A DNA stretch of 50,869 nucleotides from Actinomycetota bacterium (GCA_019347675.1 JAHWKW010000012.1:85500-136368); one strand, 5' to 3'. Positions 27,749 to 35,825 are shown, counted from the first letter of the stretch. A program made the numbers and translations. Notes: generated from the letters alone by a model not told the origin.

Positions 27749-28534
27749 CTAGCGCCGCTGCGACCGGCGGGCGCCGACGATCTGGGCGATGCCCCATGTG
27801 CCGCGGTAGGTGATCTCGAGCCGGCGGTCGGCGAGTTCTGCGGTCACCTCGCCGGGGCGGAAGATCCGCACCCCACCGGCACGTCCGGCGACATCTGCGA
27901 TCAGCGCACCGGCCCGGCTGCGCGGCTGGATGGTCGTGAGGATCGCGAGGCGTCCCCCAGGCCGCAGTGCCCTGGCCATGTCGTCGAGCGCAGCCCACGG
28001 GTCGGTGAACAGGTGCAGAGCTGCGACGCAGGAGACGGCGTCGACGCTGCCCGACCGGAACGACAGGTCGGTGACGTCGGCTCGGACGTAGACGACTTGT
28101 CTCGCGTCGGTGTCCGAGACCGCGCGGGCGAGCATGGTGGCGGACAGGTCGATGCCGATCACGGCTCCCTGCTCGCCGACGTCTTCGGCGAAGGCTCGCG
28201 TGTAGTTGCCCGGACCGCAGGCGACGTCCAGCACGGTGGCGCCTTCCTCGAACGCCAGAAGCTCACGGATCAGGTGCTGTTCTTGTCGCATCGAGGGACC
28301 GCGGAGGCCCTTCATGACGCGGCCGAGTGCCGGTCGCCACCAGCGTTCGTACACGATCGGCACGACGCGGGTAACCATGAGCATCTGGGCGACCCCGGTC
28401 GGAGACGGTTCGCTCCCGACGAGGTCCAGATAGCCGCGGGGCGCGCGTACAGCGTCCGGATCGAGGTCGAGCACCTGTCGCGCACGCGACAGCGCCACGG
28501 CACTCGGTCCTGCCAAGGTTAGCTCCTGATGCAT
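27749..28534 (-). CDS. SAM-dependent class I methyltransferase
   Basis: A 261-residue methyltransferase of the UbiE/COQ5-like type. Motif I is 'VLDVACGPGNYTRAF' (about residue 105), the ribose-binding acidic residue is in 'VIGIDLSATML', motif II in 'DAVSCVAALHLFTDPWAAL' and motif III in 'LRPGGRLAILT'. The ATG at 28534 has no well-spaced ribosome site, so the true start may lie further in (for example the GTG at about residue 13). Substrate is unknown; such proteins act on quinones, lipids or small molecules. Confidence 0.85.
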   Translation of the reverse strand: MHQELTLAGPSAVALSRARQVLDLDPDAVRAPRGYLDLVGSEPSPTGVAQMLMVTRVVPIVYERWWRPALGRVMKGLRGPSMRQEQHLIRELLAFEEGATVLDVACGPGNYTRAFAEDVGEQGAVIGIDLSATMLARAVSDTDARQVVYVRADVTDLSFRSGSVDAVSCVAALHLFTDPWAALDDMARALRPGGRLAILTTIQPRSRAGALIADVAGRAGGVRIFRPGEVTAELADRRLEITYRGTWGIAQIVGARRSQRR

Positions 28535-28655
28535 CCTGCACCGGCGTCGCGCCCGCAACCGACTGCGATGACGCTCCGCGCCCACATGGTCGCGCCAAGC
28601 GCCGCGGGAACCCTCACCACGGAACGTCTCTGGGCTGCGCGGCCTGGATGCGCGA

Positions 28656-29213
28656 TCAGGCGGGGATCTCGACGCGTAGCGCTTCCTTGGGGAGCGCAAG
28701 CGCGGCCGTTGGCTGGCCGAACGCGATCGTCTCCACGTTGCCGTAGACGCCTTGATCCACGTCGGGATCGCGGTGCACAACGGTGGTGCGCTGCTGGAGG
28801 TCGACCACCCAGTAGTCGTCGATGCCGGCGGTCGCGTACCGGGCGGCCTTGTCGCCCAGGTCCTTCTCGCGGCTTGCCCCGGCGACCTCCACGATCAGTG
28901 CGACGTCGGCCGGTTGGGGATGCCCGCCCGCGTAGTGGTCGACACGCGCTGTCACGACGGCTAGGTCCGGTTCGGGTTCGTCGATAGCCGACAGCGCCAA
29001 CGGATGGGCGACGCGGACGGCGAGGCCCGCCTGGCTGGCCGGCTGCCGCAGCTGGGCCGCGAGCACTTCGATCATCGCAGCGTGCAGCGCGGACTCTGGA
29101 GACATGCGCACCTTCCGACCGGACAGCAACTCCACGGGCTGGCCCTCTAGCGCGCCCGCTTCGACGAGCAGTTCGTACTCCGCCCGGGACAAGGGCACCG
29201 TCGTGGTCGACAT
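28656..29213 (-). CDS. Uma2-family (DUF820) putative endonuclease
   Basis: A 185-residue protein of the Uma2 family, a PD-(D/E)xK fold widely found in actinobacteria and cyanobacteria. The catalytic positions lie in 'EPEPDLAVV' (Asp), 'ALIVEVAGASREKDLGDKAARY' (Glu and Lys) and 'GIDDYWVVD'. Function of the family in cells is not established. The ATG at 29213 follows a TATGCT -10 by six bases, so the gene is probably leaderless. Downstream lies the methyltransferase gene, 121 bases away. Confidence 0.9.
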   Translation of the reverse strand: MSTTTVPLSRAEYELLVEAGALEGQPVELLSGRKVRMSPESALHAAMIEVLAAQLRQPASQAGLAVRVAHPLALSAIDEPEPDLAVVTARVDHYAGGHPQPADVALIVEVAGASREKDLGDKAARYATAGIDDYWVVDLQQRTTVVHRDPDVDQGVYGNVETIAFGQPTAALALPKEALRVEIPA

Positions 29214-29225
29214 GCGGAGAGCATA
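29214..29225 (-). promoter_or_regulatory. leaderless promoter of the Uma2 gene
   Basis: On the minus strand TATGCT (29225-29220) is followed by six bases and the ATG at 29213. No ribosome site is present. Confidence 0.5.
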
Positions 29226-29968
29226 GAGCGCGACGGTCGCGTCGAGCTCTCGCCGTCGCGGTCGCCGGACGATCGAGTGGAGGAAGGAGAGGACGCCCAG
29301 CGAGGTGGGGGAGTTGGCTCTGTCGCGATCCCGAGCTGATGACGCGCGCTCGTTGCAGTTCGTCGCAGTTGCGGCTGACATCGATCTGAAGGAGGGCGAC
29401 ACAGGCCGTTTGGACGTCTGGGCGGAAGTCGTGTCACGCCTTGCCGCCCATCTTCCGGTGGCCGAGCTTCCCCTCCGCATCTTCCTAGACCCCCTGACCC
29501 GTGAGCACCGAGACGGCCTGGACCCAGACGATCTGGCTGGTGCGGCCGAGCCGCACGTAGCTACCTCGCTTACCTGTGGGGACCAGCCACCGTCGCGAGT
29601 GACGCGGCTGCGATTTAGCCGTGGTCGCCACCGCGGCCACCGATTTCTCACGTATCGGACGAGGTGCTGCGCGAAGTACTCGACACCGCCCGACCTTCCG
29701 AGCACGGGCAACCGTGCTGCACGCACCTCACAGAGGGCGTGCCCGAACTCGCAAGACTACTGCCCGAGTTCGTCGACGACCTCCATGTGACCCTCATGGC
29801 TGCATGAGGACGCGCCAGGAGTTCGCCCACCTCGTCGGGCTCCATGCCGCCTACGTAGACCCTCAGCGGGCGCCAGTTCGGCCGAGAGCGCTTCCGACCA
29901 ACCTGGTTACCTTCGCATCGACTCGCTGGCTGCGAGAGGGTCAGGTTCGTGGAGTGCTAGACGGTGCG
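29226..29968. other. region without a confident gene
   Basis: About 740 bases. A plus-strand frame of 161 codons (29305-29790) has no family resemblance. In another frame, codons from about 29663 to 29809 read like a helical, Leu/Glu-rich C-terminus (Val-Leu-Arg-Glu-Val-Leu-Asp...), possibly the tail of a lost small gene, ending in TGA. Nothing else can be supported. Confidence 0.35.
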
Positions 29969-31657
29969 ATGCCGGGGCTGGGGCTGGTGGCGGTGTTGGG
30001 GGTGCTGGCGTTCGTCGTCGGCGTGTCGACGCGCCGTTGGGTGTCGGAGGTGATCGCGTTCTTGGCGGTCGGGATCCTGGCGGGTCCGGATGTGCTGGGG
30101 CTGGTCGACGAGCAGACGTTGGAGGCGTTGGGGCCGGTCGTGTCGGTGTCGTTGGGCGCGATCGTGTTCGGGTTGGGGCAACGTCTGGATCTGCGTGTTC
30201 TGCGGAGGATCCGCAGGTCGCTGTTGCCGGTGGTGGTCGCGGAGAACCTGCTGGTGTTCTCGTTGGTGTTCGTGGGGGGGTGGTTGTGGTCGGGGCAGGC
30301 GGCGGTGGGGTTCCTGCTGGCCGCTGTGGCATTGTCGACGTCGCCCACGACGGTGGTCGCGGTGATGGGTGCGGAGCGTGCCCGGGGGGCGTTCTCCGAG
30401 CATCTGTTGGCGGTCACGGCGGTCAACAACGTGGTGTCTGCGGTGTTGTTCGGGGTGGGGTTGCCGCTGGTGTTGACGGGCGCGACGTCGTTCGGCGCGG
30501 ATGAAGCCGCTATCGCGTTCGGACAGTTGCTGATCGTGTCAACCGTGATCGGTGCCGCGGGTGGGCTGGCGTTGCGGCGGTGGGGCCATCTGGTGCATCG
30601 GCCCGGCGAGCGTCTGCTGTTCGTGCTGGTGGTCCTGGTGGCCGTGGTCGCCGCCTCGCGGCTGGCGGAGGCTCCGGTGGTGGTGTCCACACTGGTCGCC
30701 GGAGCGGTCGTGGCCAACGACCGGCGTGACACGGGTCCGCTGTTCGACGCGTTGCGGATGCTGGACGAGCCGATCTTCTTGGTCTTCTTCGTGGTGGCCG
30801 GGGCAGGGGTGCACTTCGGTGAGCTGGTAGCGACGGTGGGACTCGTGACGGCCGTGGCGGTAGGCCGTGCCGTCGGGAAGGTCGGCGGCGGCTGGCTCGG
30901 TGCGGAGCTGTCCGGTGCGGCCCGCCGCAAGGGTTGGGGTCCCCTGTTCGGCGCCGGGTTGATGCCCTTCGCGGGGATGGCGATCGGGTTGGCGGCGTTC
31001 ACGGTCGACCAGGCGCAGCTGGCCGGTTTGGACGAGCTCGGCGGAGTCGTGTCTGCGGCGGTCCTGGGTTCGGTGGTGGTGTTCGAGCTGGCGGGTCCGG
31101 TGACCGTCGGATGGGCGCTCAACAGGTCCGGTGATGCTGGCCGCGCGGATGGCTACATGCAGCCGCTGGAGCGTCAGCATCTGGTTCGGCACGTGCTGGT
31201 GCCGTTGTCGAGCGTCGAGATGGCACGGCGGAAGGCCCCGCAGGTGGTCGATCTTGCAGCCTCGGCCGGATCATCGTTGACGGCATTGGTCGTGGCAGAA
31301 CCGGGCCACGGTGATGACGAGTCGGTGTCGAGTCCGTTGCGAGTGGTCGCGCGCTTAGCAGCAGAACGTGGCGTGCAGTTCCAGGAGGTCGTGCGCGAGT
31401 CCGATGACGTCGTTGAGACGGTCGTCGACGAGGCACGGCTGGTGGGCGCCGATCTGGTGGTCATGGGTGCGCCGCTGCCCACTGGAGTGGCTGATCGTTC
31501 CCGTACGGGACTGCGCGCGGTCTCCGGGACCGCTGCAGTCGTCGACCGCGTCGCAGAGCGGTTGGCGCCCGACGTGCGTGTGATGGTGATCCCAACGGCG
31601 TTCGACGAACGCACGCAAGACCCGACCCTCGAAGACCGTGGGGGACGTAGCCGGTAG
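29969..31657 (+). CDS. CPA2-type cation:proton antiporter with universal-stress-protein-like tail
   Basis: A 562-residue protein starting at the ATG at 29969 (GTG at 29954 is an alternative). Residues 1-390 hold about 12 hydrophobic helices of the Na+/H+ exchanger fold. 'ALSTSPTTVVAVMGAERARG' (about residue 115-135) and 'VVAGAGVHF' are in the positions of the discontinuous helices that carry the ion in CPA2 antiporters (KefB/GerN type). Residues 400-555 form a soluble domain with 'HVLVPLSSVEMARRKAP' and 'GADLVVMGAP', resembling a nucleotide-binding USP domain that could gate transport. It exchanges K+ or Na+ for protons; the ion cannot be decided. Confidence 0.88.
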   Translation: MPGLGLVAVLGVLAFVVGVSTRRWVSEVIAFLAVGILAGPDVLGLVDEQTLEALGPVVSVSLGAIVFGLGQRLDLRVLRRIRRSLLPVVVAENLLVFSLVFVGGWLWSGQAAVGFLLAAVALSTSPTTVVAVMGAERARGAFSEHLLAVTAVNNVVSAVLFGVGLPLVLTGATSFGADEAAIAFGQLLIVSTVIGAAGGLALRRWGHLVHRPGERLLFVLVVLVAVVAASRLAEAPVVVSTLVAGAVVANDRRDTGPLFDALRMLDEPIFLVFFVVAGAGVHFGELVATVGLVTAVAVGRAVGKVGGGWLGAELSGAARRKGWGPLFGAGLMPFAGMAIGLAAFTVDQAQLAGLDELGGVVSAAVLGSVVVFELAGPVTVGWALNRSGDAGRADGYMQPLERQHLVRHVLVPLSSVEMARRKAPQVVDLAASAGSSLTALVVAEPGHGDDESVSSPLRVVARLAAERGVQFQEVVRESDDVVETVVDEARLVGADLVVMGAPLPTGVADRSRTGLRAVSGTAAVVDRVAERLAPDVRVMVIPTAFDERTQDPTLEDRGGRSR

Positions 31658-31689
31658 CCGCCGTTCTCAAAGGCAGCACCCGGGACTGG

Positions 31690-31708
31690 TTGACATAAGG
31701 TCCCTTAT
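31690..31708 (+). promoter_or_regulatory. TTGACA box with 14-bp dyad upstream of thioredoxin
   Basis: TTGACA (31690-31695) runs into ATAAGG-TC-CCTTAT (31695-31708), a perfect 6-bp inverted repeat with a 2-base centre. The pattern TTGACATAA-N6-TTAT is shared with 5903-5920. No good -10 is seen at 17-18 bases. A dyad right after a -35 box suggests a regulator that acts in the promoter spacer. The next gene is the thioredoxin, 256 bases downstream. Confidence 0.45.
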
Positions 31709-31963
31709 CGGCGTGTCGTTGCGCTGACGCCCTCGAGCCGATGCGATCGTGCACCCCGCACGCGACAGCCGACAGCATCGACATCGGACCTGTTCGCGAC
31801 GGCCAAGGCCTGTCCTCGCTCGGCCGCGTTGCGGGACCCACGGGAGAGGTCGGGCGATTCTGCTCCTGTCGCGCCGGCCGCCAGTGAAAGCGAACGCGGA
31901 TGGGCAGGTGGAAGCATCGCCGGGTCGCAGGTGTTGTCAAGCCCAGATGGGAGAGGAAGAACC

Positions 31964-32308
31964 GTGCCCACGGCCTTGACCGCCGAGACGTACCCGACGA
32001 TCGTCACAGAACCCACTGTCGTGTTGGACTGCACCGCATCCTGGTGTCATCCGTGCCACACCTTCGCCCCGGTGTTCGCGCACGTCGCGGGCAACAACCC
32101 CGATCTCGTCTTCGCGACGGTCGACGTCGACGCCGAGCCGGAGCTCAGCGCACGCTTCGACGTCCGCGCCGTGCCGACGATCGTCGCGCTGCGCGACGGG
32201 GTGGTGGTGTTCCGCCGTCCGGGCGTGCTGTCCCCGGATACGTTGCAGTCGCTCGTGGACCGTCTGCGTCAAGTGGTTCCGGCGCCAGGGGCCGGACGTA
32301 GGCTATGA
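31964..32308 (+). CDS. thioredoxin-family protein with WCHPC active site
   Basis: A 114-residue thioredoxin, start GTG at 31964 with GAGAGGAAGA just upstream. The redox motif is Trp27-Cys28-His29-Pro30-Cys31, and the cis-Pro loop is 'VRAVPTIVAL'. Normal thioredoxins have WCGPC; His at the third position raises the redox potential in DsbA-type motifs, so this may be a less reducing or more oxidising thioredoxin. No signal peptide, so it is cytoplasmic. It lies 40 bases before the SigR-like sigma factor gene and is plausibly part of the same redox system. Confidence 0.92.
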   Translation: MPTALTAETYPTIVTEPTVVLDCTASWCHPCHTFAPVFAHVAGNNPDLVFATVDVDAEPELSARFDVRAVPTIVALRDGVVVFRRPGVLSPDTLQSLVDRLRQVVPAPGAGRRL

Positions 32309-32313
32309 CGGCT

Positions 32314-32340
32314 GGAAGTGACGGAGGCACGGCGGAGGTT
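32314..32340 (+). promoter_or_regulatory. possible SigR-type promoter of the sigma factor operon
   Basis: GGAAG (32314-32318), 19 bases, then GTT (32338-32340) followed by G. This is close to the SigR/SigH consensus GGAAT-N18/19-GTT and would start transcription at about the GTG of the sigma factor (32349). Autoregulation is usual for this group of sigma factors. One mismatch in the -35. Confidence 0.45.
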
Positions 32341-32348
32341 GCCCGGAC

Positions 32349-32948
32349 GTGACGGAACGAACCGGCCGCGAGCAACGTGCGCCCTCGCCGGCGGATGTCG
32401 CCACCGACGACGCGACCCGCAACGCGGCGTTCCGACGCTACGTCGAGCCGGAGCTCGAGGTGCTCCTGCGGGTCGCGCGCCGACTGACCGGTGACACGAG
32501 CGACGCCGAGGACATCGTCCAGGACACCCTCGTGCGCGCCTACCGCGCCCTGCACCGCTTCGACGGTCGGCACCCGCGCGCGTGGTTGCTGACGATCCTG
32601 CGCAACACCTGGAAGAACTCGCTGAGGAAGCGTCGACCGGTCCTCGTCGACGATGCTGACCCCGACCTCGCACGGACACCGGCACGTGGCGCAGACGGAC
32701 GGGGCGGGGCGGAGGAACACTTCATGCTCGGGATAGTCGACGCAGCGATCACTTCGGCACTCCGGTCGCTGTCCAGCAAGAAGCGTGACGTCGTGATGCT
32801 CGTCGACGTCGACGGGCTGAGCTACCAGCAGGCCGCTGACGTGCTCGACATCCCCGTCGGCACGGTCATGAGCCGCCTGCACCGTGCCCGTACCGAGCTG
32901 CGAACGCAGCTGCAGGACAACGGCTTCGTCCGGGCAGGTGGCGCATGA
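32349..32948 (+). CDS. SigR/SigH-like ECF RNA polymerase sigma factor
   Basis: A 199-residue group 4 sigma factor. Region 2 ('LLRVARRLTGDTSDAEDIVQDTLVRAYRALHRFDGRHPRAWLLTILRNTWKNSLRK', about residues 37-97) binds the core enzyme and -10; region 4 ('ALRSLSSKKRDVVMLVDVDGLSYQQAADVLDIPVGTVMSRLHRARTEL', about 138-187) binds the -35. The sequence is closest in style to the SigR/SigH/SigE group that controls thiol-oxidative stress in actinobacteria. The start GTG may be leaderless (see promoter at 32314). Its ATGA overlap with the anti-sigma gene couples the two. The linker of about 35 residues between regions is Asp/Gly/Arg-rich. Confidence 0.93.
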   Translation: MTERTGREQRAPSPADVATDDATRNAAFRRYVEPELEVLLRVARRLTGDTSDAEDIVQDTLVRAYRALHRFDGRHPRAWLLTILRNTWKNSLRKRRPVLVDDADPDLARTPARGADGRGGAEEHFMLGIVDAAITSALRSLSSKKRDVVMLVDVDGLSYQQAADVLDIPVGTVMSRLHRARTELRTQLQDNGFVRAGGA

Positions 32949-33214
32949 GGCGCTGGCTGCGACGTCGTCGCGACGAACTGCGCTGCAAGCAGGTCGCCCG
33001 CGTTCTGCAGAGCCACATCGACGGTGAGCTCGACCCGATGACGGCCGAGAAGGTCTCCGCGCACCTGGATGCGTGCCTGCGTTGTGGCATGGCCGCGTCC
33101 TCCTACCGGGACCTGAAGGCGCGCATCGCCAGGTTGAGCGAGCCGGTCAATGTCGACGCGGTCGAGCGGTTGCGTGCGTTCGTGGACGAGCTCACCGCCC
33201 ACGAAGCCGACTGA
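32945..33214 (+). CDS. RsrA-like zinc anti-sigma factor (ZAS family)
   Basis: An 89-residue protein whose ATG overlaps the sigma factor stop. It contains Cys14, His40, Cys44 and Cys47. The HxxxCxxC core is preceded by a Cys 26 residues upstream of the His, the same spacing as the zinc ligands Cys11/His37/Cys41/Cys44 of Streptomyces RsrA. In RsrA, oxidation forms a disulfide, releases zinc and frees the sigma factor. A basic N-terminus (Arg-rich) and a helical acidic C-terminus follow. It very likely holds the adjacent sigma factor inactive under reducing conditions. A partial copy occurs at 50310-50440. Confidence 0.92.
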   Translation: MRRWLRRRRDELRCKQVARVLQSHIDGELDPMTAEKVSAHLDACLRCGMAASSYRDLKARIARLSEPVNVDAVERLRAFVDELTAHEAD

Positions 33215-33267
33215 TCATCGTCGCTAACTAACGACTGCTGGCGGCACCCGGCGACGAAGGAGTGCCC

Positions 33268-34242
33268 GTGACCCACGACGAGGAGTCGTTCGAGGACTTC
33301 CGGCGGTCCTTCTATTACGGATCCCGCAGCGATCTCAACTTCAAGTTCCTCGCGAGGCTGTCGGACGCGGACGGGGCCGAGTTCCTGCGGCAGCTGCTCG
33401 AGACGCTCGGCGATGCGTTCGACACCGGCGAGTACGACAGTGTGCGCGAGCTCGTCTACAACTGGCAGGTGCGGGCCTACGCCGGAGAAGCGGAGTACAG
33501 CTACGACAGTGGACCGTTCGTCGCGGTGGGCCGCCGACTGCAGGACATGACGATCACGATCGTCGGGGCCGGAGGCGTGTTCGTCGAGGACGACGACCCC
33601 AACCCCGGCGAGAGCCAGGAGGACGCCGAGGCGCGCATCAGCCAGTATCTCCGCGAGCCGCCCACACTTTGCCGCATACCCGGCGACACGCCGGGGGATG
33701 AGATCCGCGTCCGTCATCCCGGCTACGACATCCGCGGCGCCCGCCGGGACATCAACGCCGTGTTTCCGATCGACGTGGTCGGGGACCTGGCCGCCGACGG
33801 CGTCGTCGGTGGTGTCGCCGCCACCCACTACGGGTTCGTGGGTGCCGCGTCCCAGCTGCAGCTGCGTAGCGAGGTCGCACCCCGGTGGGCGGATGAGCTG
33901 CGCGCCGACGAGGTCGACGTCTGCCTGCTCGTCGCCACCTGACCGGTGTGCCACGTGTCGGTCGGGCACGTCGCACGGGCCTTGGAGGAGGCGGGCATCC
34001 CGACCGTCGCGGTGTTCATCCGTGCGTTCCGCGATGTCGCGGAGGCGATGACGCTCCCCCGCGTGCTCGTCGCCCCACACCTGATGGGCCGGACGATCGG
34101 CCCGCCCGGGGCGGAACCGCGTCAACGCGAGGTCGTCACGTCAGCTCTCCGCCTCTTCGAGACCGCGACCGGCCCGGGGACGGTCGTCGACCTGCGACCT
34201 GCGACCGCGGCCTGGCACGCTGAGCGGTCGAGGCGGGAGTAG
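33268..34242 (+). CDS. selenoprotein B (GrdB/PrdB-like) family protein with in-frame UGA (Sec225)
   Basis: The frame is open from GTG 33268 to a stop at 34240, except for one TGA at 33940-33942. With TGA read as selenocysteine it gives 324 residues, with Sec225-Pro-Val-Cys228-His. In the GrdB/PrdB-like family the same place has Cys-Pro-Val-Cys-His or Sec, followed by '(S)VG(L/H)VARALEEAGIPTV' as here. Downstream, 'RVLVAPHLMGRTIGPPG' is also a family segment. The start is fixed by AAGGAG five bases upstream. A SECIS-like hairpin follows the TGA. The protein is cytoplasmic, probably a thiol/selenol oxidoreductase of unknown substrate, and sits in a sigma/anti-sigma redox operon. It could be mistaken for two genes or a nonsense mutant. 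Confidence 0.85.
33948..33976 (+). promoter_or_regulatory. SECIS-like hairpin for UGA recoding
   Basis: GTGC-C-ACGTG, a 9-base loop TCGGTCGGG, then CACGT-C-GCAC make a 10-layer stem with one C/C mismatch. The loop holds GGUC. Its first G is base 18 after the UGA; in E. coli fdhF the loop GGUCU starts at base 19. SelB of E. coli recognises these loop bases. This is the expected place and shape for a bacterial SECIS; fit to the SelB of this organism is inference. Confidence 0.75.
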
Positions 34243-34741
34243 AAGGTCTGGTGGGTTGAAGCGCGCGACACGAGCGGGTCATACAAGTAGAGAGGCGTGA
34301 TCCCGGCGATCGATGAGGACACGCTGGAGCAGGTGCTCCGACCCCGGACGGATGCTCGTGTCCTCGCGCAGGCGGGATCTGATCGACGCGTCCGCGTCGC
34401 CTCGGTGTCATTCGTGTCCGCCCAACCGCGACGCCTCAGCCCCACCCGCCCCGGATCCTGTGGGCGGTCACCGTCCCCCGCCGTGCGACGGCACCTCACC
34501 GCCGTTCCACTCTCGGCTCCTAGGCGTCGCGGAGCTAGCCGCTCGCCATGCTCCTTCTCCTCCCCCGCCGTCGTCGCCGTCGTCGCGATGGCGTGGACGA
34601 CCCGAACCGGGTGCGGTGCGAGGTGCCTGGGTTCCAAGAGGACGAGGACGGTGTACCTCCACGCCCGTGATCCGTCTGAAGCGGGCCTCGTGAATGAACC
34701 ACCCGCGCCGAGGGTTACCTCGGTAGAGCGGGAGGTGCGAG
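34243..34741. other. region without a confident gene
   Basis: About 500 bases between the selenoprotein and the next membrane-protein gene. Several overlapping open frames exist, but none has a family resemblance or a ribosome site. No strong hairpin was seen after the selenoprotein stop. Confidence 0.35.
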
Positions 34742-35257
34742 ATGGAGTTCAGCATCGTGGCGGCGCTGGTCGCGGGGTTGGTCGCGACGATCGTCATGAC
34801 GCTCATGATGAAAGGATCGACTGCGGCGGGGATGACAGACATGCCCCCGATGCCGCTCGTCGTCGGCACGATGTTCAGCGGAGACCGCGACACCGCCAAG
34901 CGCATCGGGGCCTTCATCCACTTCATCATGATGGGCATGGTCGTCTTCGGCATCGGCTACGCCGTGCTGTTCTCGGCTTTGGGAACCGCGAGCTGGCTAG
35001 CCGGTGTCGTCATCGGGCTCCTCCACGGGGCGATGGTCGGCGTCGTCGCGATGCCGATGATGGGATCGGTCCACCCCCGCATGACGGCCAGCACCGAGCC
35101 CGGCGGGCGGATGGTCGTCGAGTCCGCCGGCGAGGTCGCGGTTGTCGCGCCGGGAGTGTTCGGGAAGAACTGGGGTGGGATGACCCCGGCGGGGATGCTC
35201 ATGGGCCACGCGATCTACGGGCTCGTGCTCGCTCTGGTCTACAGCGGCATCGCGTAA
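34742..35257 (+). CDS. methionine-rich integral membrane protein, function unknown
   Basis: A 171-residue protein, ATG at 34742 preceded by GGGAGG. It has four hydrophobic segments: residues 5-23, about 37-48, 59-82 and 88-108, and a C-terminal helix 152-170. Methionine is strikingly frequent (Met-Met-Lys, Met-Pro-Pro-Met-Pro, Met-Met-Gly-Met, Met-Pro-Met-Met, and Met-Leu-Met), suggestive of metal (copper) contacts, but this is only an impression. 'GHAIYGLVLALVY' near the end is conserved in membrane proteins of unknown function. No partner gene adjacent. Confidence 0.75.
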   Translation: MEFSIVAALVAGLVATIVMTLMMKGSTAAGMTDMPPMPLVVGTMFSGDRDTAKRIGAFIHFIMMGMVVFGIGYAVLFSALGTASWLAGVVIGLLHGAMVGVVAMPMMGSVHPRMTASTEPGGRMVVESAGEVAVVAPGVFGKNWGGMTPAGMLMGHAIYGLVLALVYSGIA

Positions 35258-35357
35258 ACCCTTCCTGCAGCCTGGCGATCGCGGTGCCGCGGTTGCGGGA
35301 CAGGGTCTGTGGGATGGTCCTGCCGTGTGCTGGAGCGCTCGGCACTTTTGTCGATCG

Positions 35358-35740
35358 TCACGGCCGCGACTCCGCCTCGTGGATCGCCCAGGCGGCGTTG
35401 ACCAGCCCAACGTGGCTGAACGCCTGCGGCACGTTCCCGATCGGCTCACCGGTCTCGGGCTCCACCCTCCTCGCAGAGCAGACCGAGGTCTTGCGCAAGT
35501 CGATGGCACGCTCGAACACCTCACGGGCGTGGTCGACGTCGCCGGCGAGCGTGTGGCAGCCGAATCGCTCCAGCCGCGCTCGAGGATCGCCGCCCGGATG
35601 TCCGAGCGAACGCCGGCCCAGCGCTCGACCCGGTCGGCTGCCCGAAGCCAAATCGGCCATGGCGATCGCCCGATCCAGCGCGACCAACACGAGACGTTGC
35701 GCCGGCGGCGGCCTTGTCCATGCTCGAAAACTGTGCAGAT
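35358..35740 (-). pseudogene. remnant of a GH15 glucoamylase/trehalase-like gene
   Basis: The minus strand ends with 'EPETGEPIGNVPQAFSHVGL' followed by 'VNAAWAIHEAE', the diagnostic C-terminus of GH15 enzymes. Upstream pieces 'LVALDRAIAMADLAS', 'WAGVRSDIRAAILERGWSD' (in another frame) and 'DVDHAREVFERAIDLR' follow the family order, but the catalytic core between them is missing and at least one frameshift is needed. In many actinobacteria an intact GH15 gene lies beside zwf/gnd, so this is probably a decayed member of the pentose-phosphate cluster at 38.4-43.5 kb. Confidence 0.8.
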
Positions 35741-35825
35741 CTGGCAACGTCGGAAAAAGAGCAGCGGCCGCCGCGAGGTAGTAGCGCCTGTGCGCACATC
35801 GGAAGGCCTTCCCGCCGCTCATCAC

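Noticed and set aside
29305-29790. 161-codon frame between Uma2 and the antiporter
   Set aside because: No motif, no homology impression and no ribosome site; another frame looks somewhat better at its end.
33268-33942. Two separate genes, a 224-residue protein ending at TGA 33940 and a downstream ORF from 33946
   Set aside because: The downstream ORF has no ribosome site, begins inside the conserved U-P-V-C-H motif and continues the same family; a SECIS-like hairpin follows the TGA. One selenoprotein gene explains everything.
34297-35781. Plus-strand open frame of 494 codons
   Set aside because: It overlaps the well-supported membrane protein in another frame and the antisense of the GH15 remnant; no motif.
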